64,000 bases of DNA from Geodermatophilus marinus. GTDB taxonomy: Bacteria; Actinomycetota; Actinomycetes; Mycobacteriales; Geodermatophilaceae. The notes under the pieces were generated by a model. It searched no databases and had not been told where the DNA came from. It saw nothing but the letters and a program-made list of their open reading frames with translations. A program made the position numbers and the translations under genes. The stretch is taken from NCBI RefSeq assembly GCF_003428645.1, contig NZ_QVQH01000003.1, forward strand, positions 1-64,000, written 5' to 3'. This document shows positions 8,766-17,055 of this stretch, in pieces. Within the stretch, counting starts at the first letter, position 1; every line of letters starts with the position of its first letter.

Positions 8766-8821
8766 GGACCCCCCTGCCCCCCGCGCGTCGCACGCTCGGC
8801 GCGGGTCCCTGCAGGGGGGCC
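8766..8821. terminator. GC-rich stem-loop of a dispersed family, after glnA2
   Basis: Outer arms 8766-8777 and 8811-8821 pair as GACCCCCCTGC with GCAGGGGGGCC (10 of 11), and an inner CCGCGC/GCGCGG stem lies at 8781-8786 and 8799-8804. It starts 2 bases after the glnA2 stop. The same nested design, including the GGGTCCCTGCA block, recurs downstream of lipA at 62298-62355. Confidence 0.6.
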
Positions 8822-8896
8822 ATTCCAGCACGTCACCCGGCTCGGCGCGGGCCCCTGGCGGGTGGTCGCTGCCGGGGCACGGCAACGGGCGGGAAC

Positions 8897-8902
8897 TACG
8901 CT
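8897..8902 (+). promoter_or_regulatory. -10 element of a probable leaderless amidotransferase transcript
   Basis: TACGCT (TAnnnT type) lies 6 bases before the GTG at 8909. The intervening six bases contain no ribosome binding site. It indicates that the amidotransferase-glnE pair has its own promoter after the glnA2 stem-loop. Confidence 0.45.
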
Positions 8903-8908
8903 CGCCGT

Positions 8909-9646
8909 GTGGCCCGTCTGCTCGTCGTCGTCCCCAGCCCGACCGATCCGCCGGAGCGCCTCGGCGAGTGGCTGCGCGCGGCAGGCCTGGAGCTCGACGT
9001 CCGGTCGGTCGGCGAGGGCGACGAGCTACCCGACGACCTCGCCGGCGTCGACGGGCTGGTGGTGCTCGGCGGGCCGCAGTCCTCGCTGGACGACGCGGCG
9101 ACCAGCCCCGAGCTGACCGGCGTCCGGGCGCTGCTGGCGCAGGCGGTGGCCGGCGACGTGCCGACCCTGGCCGTGTGCCTGGGCGCCCAGCTGCTGGCCC
9201 AGGTCGCCGGCGGGCGCATCCGGGTGGGCACCGAGGGCCCCGAGGTCGGCGCCGCGCTGGTCGCCAAGCGGGACGCCGCCGAGCGCGACCCGCTGTTCGG
9301 TCCGCTGCCCATGACCCCGGACGTCGTCCAGTGGCACCACGACGAGGTCAGCGAGCTGCCACCCGGGGCGCTGCTGCTCGCCGCGGGCCCGGTGTACCCG
9401 CACCAGGCCTTCCGCGTGGGGCAGCGGGTCTACGGGCTGCAGTTCCACGTCGAGCCGACGGCCGCGCGGGTCGCGCAGTGGGCGCACGGGGACCCCGCCG
9501 GCGTGGCCGCGAGCCCGTTCGACGCCGACACGCACGCCGAGCGGGTGGCGGCCGTGGCCGACGACCTGGCGGCGGTGTGGGCTCCGTTCGCCGGCCGGTT
9601 CGCCGACCTGGTGCGTGCCCGCGCCGGCGCCGCGGCCCGACCGTGA
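8909..9646 (+). CDS. Class I glutamine amidotransferase domain protein
   Basis: A 245-residue stand-alone type 1 GATase of the GMP-synthase-like kind. The nucleophilic Cys is in LAVCLGAQLLAQVAGG and the His-x-Glu pair in GLQFHVEPTA. It lacks an attached synthetase domain, so it is probably a hydrolase or a gamma-glutamyl peptidase of unknown target. The GTG at 8909 was chosen because the fold begins right after it (ARLLVVVPSP) and a TACGCT lies 6 bases upstream. Its TGA overlaps the GTG of glnE by 4 bases, tying it to nitrogen control; a role in removing glutamine or gamma-glutamyl compounds is attractive but unproven. Confidence 0.9.
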   Translation: MARLLVVVPSPTDPPERLGEWLRAAGLELDVRSVGEGDELPDDLAGVDGLVVLGGPQSSLDDAATSPELTGVRALLAQAVAGDVPTLAVCLGAQLLAQVAGGRIRVGTEGPEVGAALVAKRDAAERDPLFGPLPMTPDVVQWHHDEVSELPPGALLLAAGPVYPHQAFRVGQRVYGLQFHVEPTAARVAQWAHGDPAGVAASPFDADTHAERVAAVADDLAAVWAPFAGRFADLVRARAGAAARP

Positions 9647-12600
9647 CCGCCAGCGACGCACGGGAGATCCCCCGCCGGGCCGTCGTCCGGCTGGTCCGCT
9701 TCGGCTTCCTCGACGGCGAGCGGGCCGCCCGGCTGCTGTCGGAGCCGGAGCTGGGCCTGTGGGACCTCGAGCGCAACGAGCCGGCCGATCCCGAGGCCGG
9801 GCCGGTCGTCTCCGCACTGGCCCGCGCCGGCGACCCCGACCTGGCGGTGCTCTCCCTGCGCCGGCTGGTCGAGGCGCTCGACGCCGCCGACCCCGGCGGC
9901 GGGTCGGCGGCCGCGCTGCTGGCCCGGCTGCGGGGCTCGGCGCTGCTGCGCGCCCGGCTGCTCGCCGTCCTCGGCGCGAGCTCCGGGTTGGCCGACCACC
10001 TCGCCGCGCACCCCGGCGACTGGACCGTCCTCGACGAGGACGGCCGCGGCCCCACCCGGCCGACCCCGCAGGCCCTCGAGCGGCAGATGCTCGTCGCCGT
10101 CGGCGCCGACCCCGACGACCCGCCGTGGGGCGTCCGCCTGGGCCGGGCCGCCCCCGACGCCTCCCCGCAGCGGGTCGCCGCGCTGCGGCTGGCCTACCGC
10201 CGCGCGGTGCTCTCCCTCGCCGGCCGCGACCTCGGCGAGGGGCTCACCTCCGACGAGGTCGCCGCCGAGCTCGCCGACATCGCCGCCGCCGTGCTCACCG
10301 CCGCCCTGGCGGTCGCGGTCGCCGAGCAGCCGGCCGACGCCCCCGCCTGCCGGCTGGCCGTCATCGGGCTGGGCAAGTGCGGCGGCCGGGAGCTCAACTA
10401 CGTCAGCGACGTCGACGTCGTCTTCGTCGCCGAGCCGGTCGAGGCCGGGGAGCCCGACGCGCCGGCCCTGGCCGTCGCCACGCGCGTGGCCGCCGCCCTC
10501 ATGCGCATCTGCACGCAGGCCGCCTGGGAGGTCGACGCCGCGCTGCGCCCGGAGGGCAAGGCCGGCCCGCTCGTGCGCACGCTGGCCGGGCACGCCTCCT
10601 ACTACCGCCAGTGGGCCAGCACGTGGGAGTTCCAGGCGCTGCTGAAGATGCGGCCGGTCGCCGGCGACCCCGACCTCGGCCGGGCCTACGTCGAGGAGCT
10701 CTTCCCGCTGGTCTGGGAGGCCGGGGAGCGCCCCGGCTTCGTCGCCGAGGTGCAGGCGATGCGCCGGCGGGTGCTGGAGAACATCCCGCCCGCCCAGGTC
10801 GAGCGCGAGCTCAAGCTCGGCCGCGGTGGGCTGCGCGACGTGGAGTTCGCCGTCCAGTTGCTGCAGCTGGTGCACGGCCGGGTCGACGTGCGGCTCCGCG
10901 TCGGCGGGACGCTGCCGGCCCTGCACGCGCTGCGGGCCGGTGGCTACGTGGGCCGCGACGACGCCGACACGCTCATCGCCTCGTACCGGTTCCTGCGCAC
11001 CGTCGAGCACCGGCTGCAGCTGCTGCGGCTGCGCCGCACGCACCTGCTGCCCACCGACGAGCAGCAGCTGCGCTGGCTGGCCCGGGCGCTGGGCTACAAG
11101 CCCGACCACCGGGGGGACGCCGTCGCCGTCCTCGACGCCGAGCTGGGCCTGCACACCCGGGAGGTGCGCCGGCTGCACGAGAAGCTCTTCTACCGGCCGC
11201 TGCTGTCGGCCGTGGCCAAGGTGCCGCCGGAGGCCGCGCACCTGGGTTCGAAGGCCGCCGGTGACTGGCTGCGCGCCCTCGGCTTCGCCGATCCCGACGG
11301 CGCGCTCCGGCACATGGGCGCGCTCACCGGCGGGGTCTCCCGCTCCGCGGCGATGCAGAAGTACCTCCTGCCGGTCGTGCTGCAGACCCTCGCCGACTGC
11401 GCCTCGCCCGATGCCGGCCTGCTGGCCTACCGGCAGGTGAGCGAGGCCCTCGGCGGGAACCAGTGGTACCTGCGGCTGCTGCGCGACGAGGGGCACGTGG
11501 CCGAGCGGCTGGCCCAGCTGCTCGGCTCGAGCCAGTACGTGGCCTCGCTGCTCACCCGCACCCCGGAGGCCCTGCGCATCCTCGCCGACGACGACGAGCT
11601 GCGGCCGCGGACCGCCGACGCGCTGGCCGGGGCCTGGCGGCAGGCCGCGGGCCGCGCCGCCGACCCGGCCGACGGCGTCCGCGTGGTGCGCGGGCTGCGC
11701 CGCTCGGAGCTGCTGCGCATCGCCTGCGCGGACCTGCTCGGCCTGCTCGACGTCGTCGAGGTGGGGCGCGCCCTGACCGACGTCGCCGTCGCGACGCTCC
11801 AGGTCGGGGTGGACGCCGCGACCCGGGCGTGGGCGGCCGAGAGCGGCACGGCGCCCGACGACGTGCCGATGGACCTCGCGGTCATCGGCATGGGCCGGCT
11901 CGGCGGCGCGGAGATGGGCTACGGGTCGGACGCCGACGTGCTGTTCGTGCACCGCCCCCGGGCCGGCGCCGAGGAGGGCAGGGCCACCGCGGCGGCGAAC
12001 GCGGTGGCGCACACCCTGCGCCGGCTGCTGGGCGAGCCCGCCCCCGACCCGGCCTTCGAGGTCGACGCCGACCTGCGCCCCGAGGGCCGGCAGGGGGCGC
12101 TGGTGCGCAGCCTCTCGGCCTACCGGGAGTACTACGAGCGCTGGGTGTCGGTCTGGGAGGTGCAGGCCCTGCTGCGGGCGGTGCCGGTGGCCGGGGACGA
12201 GCAGCTGGGGCGGGACTTCGTCGCCCTCGTCGACCCGATCCGCTACCCCGCCGAGGGCCTGACCGACGCGCAGGTGGCCGAGATCCGGCGGATCAAGGCG
12301 CGGGTGGAGCGCGAGCGGCTGCCGCGCGGCGCCGACCCGGCGACGCACACCAAGCTCGGCCGCGGCGGCCTGGCCGACGTCGAGTGGACCGTCCAGCTGC
12401 TCCAGCTGCAGCACGTCGCGCGGGTGCCGTCCCTCCGCGTGCCGGCGACCGTCGCCGGCCTCGCGGCGCTGCGGGAGGCCGGCCTGCTCGACGGCGACGA
12501 CGCCGACAGCCTGCGGACGGCGTGGGAGCTGGCCAGCCGGGCCCGCAACGCGGTCTTCCTGGTCCGCGGCCGGCCCAGCGACCAGCTGCCGCGGCCGGGC

Positions 12601-12747
12601 GTGGAGCTGGCCGGCGTCGCGCGGGCCAGCGGCCGCGGCGCCGACGTCGAGCCGGGTGAGTTCCTCGACGAGTACCGCCGCGCCACGCGGCACGCGCGCG
12701 GTGTCGTGGAGCGGGTGTTCTACGGCTACGAGTCACCCGGCGGCTGA
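9643..12747 (+). CDS. glnE: Bifunctional glutamine synthetase adenylyltransferase/deadenylylase (GlnE)
   Basis: 1034 residues, the expected size for actinobacterial GlnE. Two nucleotidyltransferase domains are visible: N-terminal GLGKCGGRELNYVSDVDVVF with Ser255/Asp256/Asp258 (deadenylylation), and C-terminal GMGRLGGAEMGYGSDADVLF with Ser762/Asp763/Asp765 (adenylylation). Each is followed by an ALRPEGK/DLRPEGRQG block and a KLGRGGL(R/A)DVE regulatory helix region. It attaches AMP to the Tyr of GlnA1 (Tyr405 of the enzyme at 59373-60806), lowering activity in nitrogen excess. Its GTG overlaps the preceding amidotransferase stop. No PII gene is present nearby. Confidence 0.97.
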   Translation: MTASDAREIPRRAVVRLVRFGFLDGERAARLLSEPELGLWDLERNEPADPEAGPVVSALARAGDPDLAVLSLRRLVEALDAADPGGGSAAALLARLRGSALLRARLLAVLGASSGLADHLAAHPGDWTVLDEDGRGPTRPTPQALERQMLVAVGADPDDPPWGVRLGRAAPDASPQRVAALRLAYRRAVLSLAGRDLGEGLTSDEVAAELADIAAAVLTAALAVAVAEQPADAPACRLAVIGLGKCGGRELNYVSDVDVVFVAEPVEAGEPDAPALAVATRVAAALMRICTQAAWEVDAALRPEGKAGPLVRTLAGHASYYRQWASTWEFQALLKMRPVAGDPDLGRAYVEELFPLVWEAGERPGFVAEVQAMRRRVLENIPPAQVERELKLGRGGLRDVEFAVQLLQLVHGRVDVRLRVGGTLPALHALRAGGYVGRDDADTLIASYRFLRTVEHRLQLLRLRRTHLLPTDEQQLRWLARALGYKPDHRGDAVAVLDAELGLHTREVRRLHEKLFYRPLLSAVAKVPPEAAHLGSKAAGDWLRALGFADPDGALRHMGALTGGVSRSAAMQKYLLPVVLQTLADCASPDAGLLAYRQVSEALGGNQWYLRLLRDEGHVAERLAQLLGSSQYVASLLTRTPEALRILADDDELRPRTADALAGAWRQAAGRAADPADGVRVVRGLRRSELLRIACADLLGLLDVVEVGRALTDVAVATLQVGVDAATRAWAAESGTAPDDVPMDLAVIGMGRLGGAEMGYGSDADVLFVHRPRAGAEEGRATAAANAVAHTLRRLLGEPAPDPAFEVDADLRPEGRQGALVRSLSAYREYYERWVSVWEVQALLRAVPVAGDEQLGRDFVALVDPIRYPAEGLTDAQVAEIRRIKARVERERLPRGADPATHTKLGRGGLADVEWTVQLLQLQHVARVPSLRVPATVAGLAALREAGLLDGDDADSLRTAWELASRARNAVFLVRGRPSDQLPRPGVELAGVARASGRGADVEPGEFLDEYRRATRHARGVVERVFYGYESPGG

Positions 12748-12896
12748 CCCGCGGGACCGGGTGGAGGCCCGGCCCGGACCGCGCCGCGGGGCCTGGCGTG
12801 TCGCGGCCGGTTGCGTGCAACCTGTGTCCGACCCGCACCGGAGCTGCCGCCGCGGCGGCGCGGGGGACCGGCTGTGGTCGTCCGGGAGGAGGGGCC

Positions 12897-13727
12897 GTGT
12901 CGCCCACCTTCGTCCGTTCCCTGGGCGCCGAGTTCCTCGGCACCGCCCTGCTGGTGGTCGTCGCGGTGGGCTCGGCCGTGGCCGGGATCGACCAGCTCGG
13001 GCCGACCGGCGTGGCCCTGGCCTTCGGCCTGGTGCTGGTGGCCCTCGCCTACGCCCTCGGCCCGGTGTCGGGCTGCCACATCAACCCGGCCGTCACCCTG
13101 GGCGTCCTGCTCTCGCGCGGCATGACGCTGCCCGAGGCCGTCGGCTACTGGGTCGCGCAGTTCGCCGGCGGGATCGCCGGGGCCGCGGTGCTGCAGCTGC
13201 TCACCAGCGACGTCGGTGAGCTGGTCGACCAGACCGGCGCGCTGGGCAGCAACGCGTACGGCACGACGATCAGCGCCACCGGCGCCTTCGTGCTCGAGGC
13301 GCTGCTCACCGTCGCCTTCGTCCTCGTGGTGCTCCTGGTGACCGGGCGGGCCGCGGCGCCGGGCTTCGCGGGCCTGGCCATCGGCCTGTCCCTCGCCGCC
13401 GTCCACCTGGTGGGGATCCCGCTCACCGGCACCTCGGTCAACCCGGCCCGCTCCCTGGGCCCGGCGGTGTTCGCCGGCGGCGAGTCGCTGGAGCAGGTCT
13501 GGCTGTTCCTGGTGGCCCCGCTGGTCGGGGCGGTCCTCGCCGCCCTCGTCGCCCCGCTGCTCACCGCCCCGGCGGAGCGGCCGGTGGAGGGGCTGCCCGC
13601 CGACCGGACCGGCGCCGAGCTGCCGTCGGAGACCGCACCGCCGGAGAGCGCGCCGCCGGCACCTCGCACGGAGAGCGGGCGCCCGGTGTCCGGCGAGCCG
13701 GGGAGCGGGGCGGCCCGGGGCGGCTGA
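12897..13727 (+). CDS. Aquaporin (MIP family channel)
   Basis: 276 residues; six membrane spans occupy 1-225 and the last 50 residues are a Pro/Glu/Ser-rich, probably disordered cytoplasmic tail. Both pore half-helices keep the Asn-Pro-Ala box: Asn63 in SGCHINPAVTLG and Asn182 in GTSVNPARSLGPA. The latter is followed by Arg, as in water-type filters, so a water channel (AqpZ-like) is more likely than a glycerol facilitator. The GTG at 12897 has GGAGGAGG just upstream. It stands between glnE and a CDGSH protein with no obvious functional link to either. Confidence 0.95.
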   Translation: MSPTFVRSLGAEFLGTALLVVVAVGSAVAGIDQLGPTGVALAFGLVLVALAYALGPVSGCHINPAVTLGVLLSRGMTLPEAVGYWVAQFAGGIAGAAVLQLLTSDVGELVDQTGALGSNAYGTTISATGAFVLEALLTVAFVLVVLLVTGRAAAPGFAGLAIGLSLAAVHLVGIPLTGTSVNPARSLGPAVFAGGESLEQVWLFLVAPLVGAVLAALVAPLLTAPAERPVEGLPADRTGAELPSETAPPESAPPAPRTESGRPVSGEPGSGAARGG

Positions 13728-13770
13728 CCCCGCGCGTGTGCGGCGGGTCGGGGCAGGGCAGGGGAGGGGT

Positions 13771-14115
13771 GTGAGCGCGCTGCCCCTCCCGCCCGACCCC
13801 GACGACCCCGCGGCCCGGCCCGACGACCTCCCCGCCCCGCCCGACGCCGCGCCGGCCGCGCCGGCGGGGCGCGCGACGATCACGCCCTACCGGGACGGGC
13901 CGCTGCTGGTGCGCGGGGACTTCCGGCTGGTCGACCAGGACGGCACCGAGATCGACCCCGGCCGGGAGACGGTCGCGCTCTGCCGGTGCGGCCGGTCGGG
14001 CATCAAGCCCTTCTGCGACGGCACGCACAAGCGGGCCGGGTTCCGCGCGCCCAGCGCCCCCGCCCGACCGCGCCCGGCCGCGCGGATCCGCCGCGAGGAC
14101 GGCGACCGGGCCTGA
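13771..14115 (+). CDS. CDGSH iron-sulfur domain protein
   Basis: 114 residues. The C-terminal half carries the 2Fe-2S site as CRCGRSGIKPFCDGTHK (Cys-x-Cys...Cys-Asp-Gly-x-His), the signature of the mitoNEET/CDGSH family, preceded by an ATITPYRDGPLLVRGDF lead-in seen in bacterial members. The first 40 residues are Pro/Asp-rich and look disordered. The GTG at 13771 follows AGGGGAGGG. These proteins are small electron or cluster carriers; the partner is unknown. It starts 44 bases after the aquaporin gene, so read-through is likely. Confidence 0.92.
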   Translation: MSALPLPPDPDDPAARPDDLPAPPDAAPAAPAGRATITPYRDGPLLVRGDFRLVDQDGTEIDPGRETVALCRCGRSGIKPFCDGTHKRAGFRAPSAPARPRPAARIRREDGDRA

Positions 14116-14266
14116 CGGTGCTCGGCCGGTGGCGGCGACCGCCTCGGCAGGAGCGGTACCGGGTGAGCCGGACGGTCGCCGCGCCGAGGGACACGCTGCC
14201 GCGCGGGGCCCTCCGTGCCCGAGGATGCCGGTCGACGGCGCAGCGGGCGCCGGGACGGAGGTCTCC

Positions 14267-15148
14267 ATGGGATCGGCACTCACCGACCTCGCCCTGCCGG
14301 CGGCGCTCGCCCTGGTCATGCTCGGCCTGGGCCTGTCGCTCACCGTCGGCGACTTCGTCCGCGTCGGCCGCCACCCCCGCGCGGTGACCATCGCCCTGGG
14401 CCTGCAGCTGGTCGTGCTCCCGGCCGTCTGCTTCGGGCTCGTGCTGGCCTTCGGCCTGCCGCCGCTGCTCGCCGTCGGGATGCTGCTCCTGGCCGCGAGC
14501 CCCGGCGGCACGACGGCCAACCTCTTCAGCCACCTGTTCCGGGGCGACGTCGCGCTCAACGTCACGCTCACCGCGGTGAACTCGCTGATCGCGGTGGTCA
14601 CCCTGCCGGTCGTCACGAACCTGGCGATCGCCTGGTTCGACCCGCCCGGCGCCGGCAACCTCGGCCTGCAGTTCGGCAAGACGGTGCAGGTGTTCGCGGT
14701 CGTGCTGGTCCCCGTGGCCGTCGGCATGCTCGTCCGCAACCGCGCGACCGCGTTCGCCGACCGGATGGACACGCCCGTGCGCATCGGCTCCGCGGCCGTG
14801 CTCGCGCTGGTCATCGTCGGCACCGTCGTGGCGGAGCGGGAGAACGTGGGGGAGTACATGGCCGACGTCGGCCTGCCGGCACTGCTGTTCTGCCTGATCA
14901 GCCTGACCGCCGGGTTCCTCGTCCCCCGCGCGTTCGGCGTGGTGCGCAGGCAGGCGGTCGCCAGCGCCTTCGAGATCGGCGTGCACAACGGCACGCTGGC
15001 CATCGCGGTGGCGATCAGCGTGCTGGGCAGCGTGCAGCTCGCCGTCCCCGCGGCGGTCTACAGCGTGCTCATGTTCCCGGCGGCCACCGTCTTCGGCTGG
15101 GCGATCACCCGGGCGGGGCGCGAGCGGGAGGCCGCGGTGCCCGGCTGA
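14267..15148 (+). CDS. Bile acid:sodium symporter (BASS) family transporter
   Basis: 293 residues with nine to ten hydrophobic segments. Family landmarks are the helix-breaking LLAASPGGTTANLFSHLFRGD, the conserved LTAVNSLIAVVTLP, and the second crossover EIGVHNGTLAIAVA. Members import organic acids or bile-type steroids with Na+; the bacterial substrate here is unknown (pantoate and pyruvate are known for some BASS members, which is only suggestive with panB in the window). The ATG at 14267 begins MGSALTDLALPA. Its last 91 bases overlap, tail to tail, the 3' end of the minus-strand diiron protein gene. Confidence 0.9.
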   Translation: MGSALTDLALPAALALVMLGLGLSLTVGDFVRVGRHPRAVTIALGLQLVVLPAVCFGLVLAFGLPPLLAVGMLLLAASPGGTTANLFSHLFRGDVALNVTLTAVNSLIAVVTLPVVTNLAIAWFDPPGAGNLGLQFGKTVQVFAVVLVPVAVGMLVRNRATAFADRMDTPVRIGSAAVLALVIVGTVVAERENVGEYMADVGLPALLFCLISLTAGFLVPRAFGVVRRQAVASAFEIGVHNGTLAIAVAISVLGSVQLAVPAAVYSVLMFPAATVFGWAITRAGREREAAVPG

Positions 15149-16170
15149 CCCGGACGCCGCAGGGCGGAGCCCCCGTCCTCCCACCGGTCGAGCAGGTACC
15201 GGGCGGTCAGCCCGTCGAGGGCCAGCGCGCAGGCGGCACCGAACAGGACGTCGTCGGCCAGAGCGGGGTCCCCGGTGACCAGCGACCCGCACATGTCCAC
15301 CGCGGCGATCTGCTCGTGCACCGCGTCGGCCTCGACGTGCTCGTCGTAGAACACCCGGGTGCCCTCGCCGAACCCGAGCCGGCGCAGCCCGGCCGAGTAG
15401 CGGCGGCTGGGCTCCGACGAGGTCATCTCCACCGCGGTCAGGTGCCCGACGGCGGCCCCGCGCCAGCGGCGGTGCAGGCCGAACAGCGACATCGTGTTCA
15501 CCGACGCGAAGGCCGGTGCGGGCGCGGCGTCCCAGAGCGCCCCGTAGGCGTCGGGCAGGTCGAGGTCGTGGAGCATGCCGGCGAACAGGGTGCTGTGCAT
15601 CCGCGCCGCCGACCCGCCGCCGTACTCGTCGGCCTGGATCTCCACCATCGCGGACTTCGCCCGGCCCTCGAGCCGCGGGATGGCGAAGCTGTGCGGGTCG
15701 CCCTCCTTGAGGTGGTAGACCGACCGCAGCGTCAGGTACTCCCGCCACTGCTCGCGGCTGCCGTCCCGCGCCAGGTACCGCGACAGCGACGGGCCGTCGT
15801 CGGCGGCGACCAGGTCGGCCAGCCGGCTGTCCACCGGCCCCTCGCCGGCGGGCGGTTCACCGACGAGTGCGCGCAGCCCGGCCAGGTGCGCGGCCTCCAG
15901 GCGGGCCCGGAGGGCGAGCAGCGAGGGCTCCCACTCCCAGGCCGGGTCGACGTCGTCGAACCCGCGGTAGTGCAGCTCGTAGCAGACCGCCAGCGACAGC
16001 TGCAGGTCCTCGTCGAGCAGCGGGTCGGCCGCCGCCGCGGCGATCCCGTCGACGGCGCGGGCGGCGAGCTCGGCGGTGGCGGGGTCGACGGCGGACCGCT
16101 CGCGCAGGTCGGTGGCGAGGGCGGCCGAGAGGGGGCCCCGGGGCTCGGGCAGCTGCATGACCGACGCCAT
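15058..16170 (-). CDS. Iron-containing redox enzyme, heme-oxygenase-like diiron (HDO) fold
   Basis: 370 residues, mostly helical. Probable iron ligands are in the helices EIQADEYGGG...RMHSTLFAGMLHDL and VFYDEHVEADAVHEQI; the D-E-H-V-E-A-D-A-V-H spacing is that of heme-oxygenase-like diiron oxidases/oxygenases. Characterised relatives oxidise fatty acids or amino-acid side chains (UndA, SznF type), but substrate cannot be assigned here. The ATG at 16170 opens MASVMQLPEPRGPLSAALATD. The stop lies within the BASS gene, giving a convergent overlap of 91 bases. The last 30 residues are basic and low-complexity and may be a non-conserved extension. Confidence 0.82.
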   Translation of the reverse strand: MASVMQLPEPRGPLSAALATDLRERSAVDPATAELAARAVDGIAAAAADPLLDEDLQLSLAVCYELHYRGFDDVDPAWEWEPSLLALRARLEAAHLAGLRALVGEPPAGEGPVDSRLADLVAADDGPSLSRYLARDGSREQWREYLTLRSVYHLKEGDPHSFAIPRLEGRAKSAMVEIQADEYGGGSAARMHSTLFAGMLHDLDLPDAYGALWDAAPAPAFASVNTMSLFGLHRRWRGAAVGHLTAVEMTSSEPSRRYSAGLRRLGFGEGTRVFYDEHVEADAVHEQIAAVDMCGSLVTGDPALADDVLFGAACALALDGLTARYLLDRWEDGGSALRRPGQPGTAASRSRPARVIAQPKTVAAGNMSTL

Positions 16171-16301
16171 GCCCAGGTGGACGCGGTCCGATGCGTGCGC
16201 CCCGGTGGCGCGTCACACACCCGGGTGCCGCGTGGTTCGGCCTCCGCCCGGCTGGGCAGGGAGGGGAGGTCACCGACCCCGACCCGGAAGGCGGCCACCT
16301 C

Positions 16302-16907
16302 GTGCGGCAGCTCCTCCCCGGTGCCGGCCTCGCCGTGCTGGCCCTGACCGCGTGCACCTCCTCGCTGAGCGGTGGCGCGCCCCTGCCCGCTGCCGCCCCG
16401 GCCGGGGTGGGTGCCGCCGCGGCGACCCCCGCCACCGCGGCTGCGACGCCGGACGACACCTCGTCGGTGACCTGCAGCAACCCCGAGGGCTTCACCGTCG
16501 CGCTCCCGGCGGACTGGTCGACCAACGCGGCCGGCGTGCTGCCCGCCTGCAGCTGGTTCGGCCCCGGCCCGTTCGAGGTCCCCGAGGCCTCCGACGTGCG
16601 CACCGCCCCGATCTCCTTCGAGGTGCTGCCCGTGCCGCCGGCGGAGGCCGGCGACCCCGGCGCCGCGGTGGTGGACTCGACCGAGGGGACCGTCGACGGC
16701 CGGGCGGCCGTGCGCGAGGAGCTGCGGACCGGTCCCGGCCTGTGGCCGACCGGGACCCCGGTCACCCAGCACCGCGTCGACCTGGGCGGCGGCCGCACGC
16801 TGGTCGCGACCGCGGTGGGCCTGCCCGGCACCGACCACCCGCGCGACGTCGCCGTCCTCGACGAGATGGTGGCCTCCCTCGAGCTGGACGGCGCCGGCCT
16901 CGCCTGA
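16302..16907 (+). CDS. Lipoprotein sharing a domain with its downstream neighbour
   Basis: 201 residues. The short N-terminus (VRQLLPGAGLAVLALTAC) is a lipoprotein signal with lipobox L-T-A-C at residues 15-18. An Ala/Thr-rich linker runs to about residue 55 and a 130-residue domain follows. That domain begins VTCSNPEGFTVALPADWS and ends VAVLDEMVASLELD. The same domain forms the C-terminus of the protein at 17056-18603 (ATCTSPGRWTVDHPADWS ... TAVLDSMVRTLDLD). The GTG at 16302 was preferred over an upstream ATG because GGAAGG stands 10 bases before it and it alone exposes the lipobox. Function unknown; cell-surface location is predicted. Confidence 0.85.
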   Translation: MRQLLPGAGLAVLALTACTSSLSGGAPLPAAAPAGVGAAAATPATAAATPDDTSSVTCSNPEGFTVALPADWSTNAAGVLPACSWFGPGPFEVPEASDVRTAPISFEVLPVPPAEAGDPGAAVVDSTEGTVDGRAAVREELRTGPGLWPTGTPVTQHRVDLGGGRTLVATAVGLPGTDHPRDVAVLDEMVASLELDGAGLA

Positions 16908-16922
16908 CCCGCCCCGGCGCAC

Positions 16923-16964
16923 GTCGCGGTCACCACGCCGCGGTCACCACGTTGCGATCACGTG
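16923..16964 (+). repeat. Three tandem 14-bp units upstream of the AMIN-domain gene
   Basis: GTCGCGGTCACCAC, GCCGCGGTCACCAC and GTTGCGATCACGTG follow one another exactly end to end. The first two differ at one base and the third is diverged. They lie 92 bases before the next start codon and could be a multi-site operator for the exported-protein gene. Confidence 0.6.
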
Positions 16965-17055
16965 GAGAACGCACGACCGGCGTTCGGCCGCCCGGAGGTC
17001 GCGGGCAGGGCCCTCGGGGACGACGTCCCCGAGACCCGGGAGGTGCGGGATCGCG

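Noticed and set aside
9430-12693. 1087-residue frame antisense to glnE
   Set aside because: It is a shadow of glnE: no motif, no start signal, and composition rich in Arg, Gly and His.
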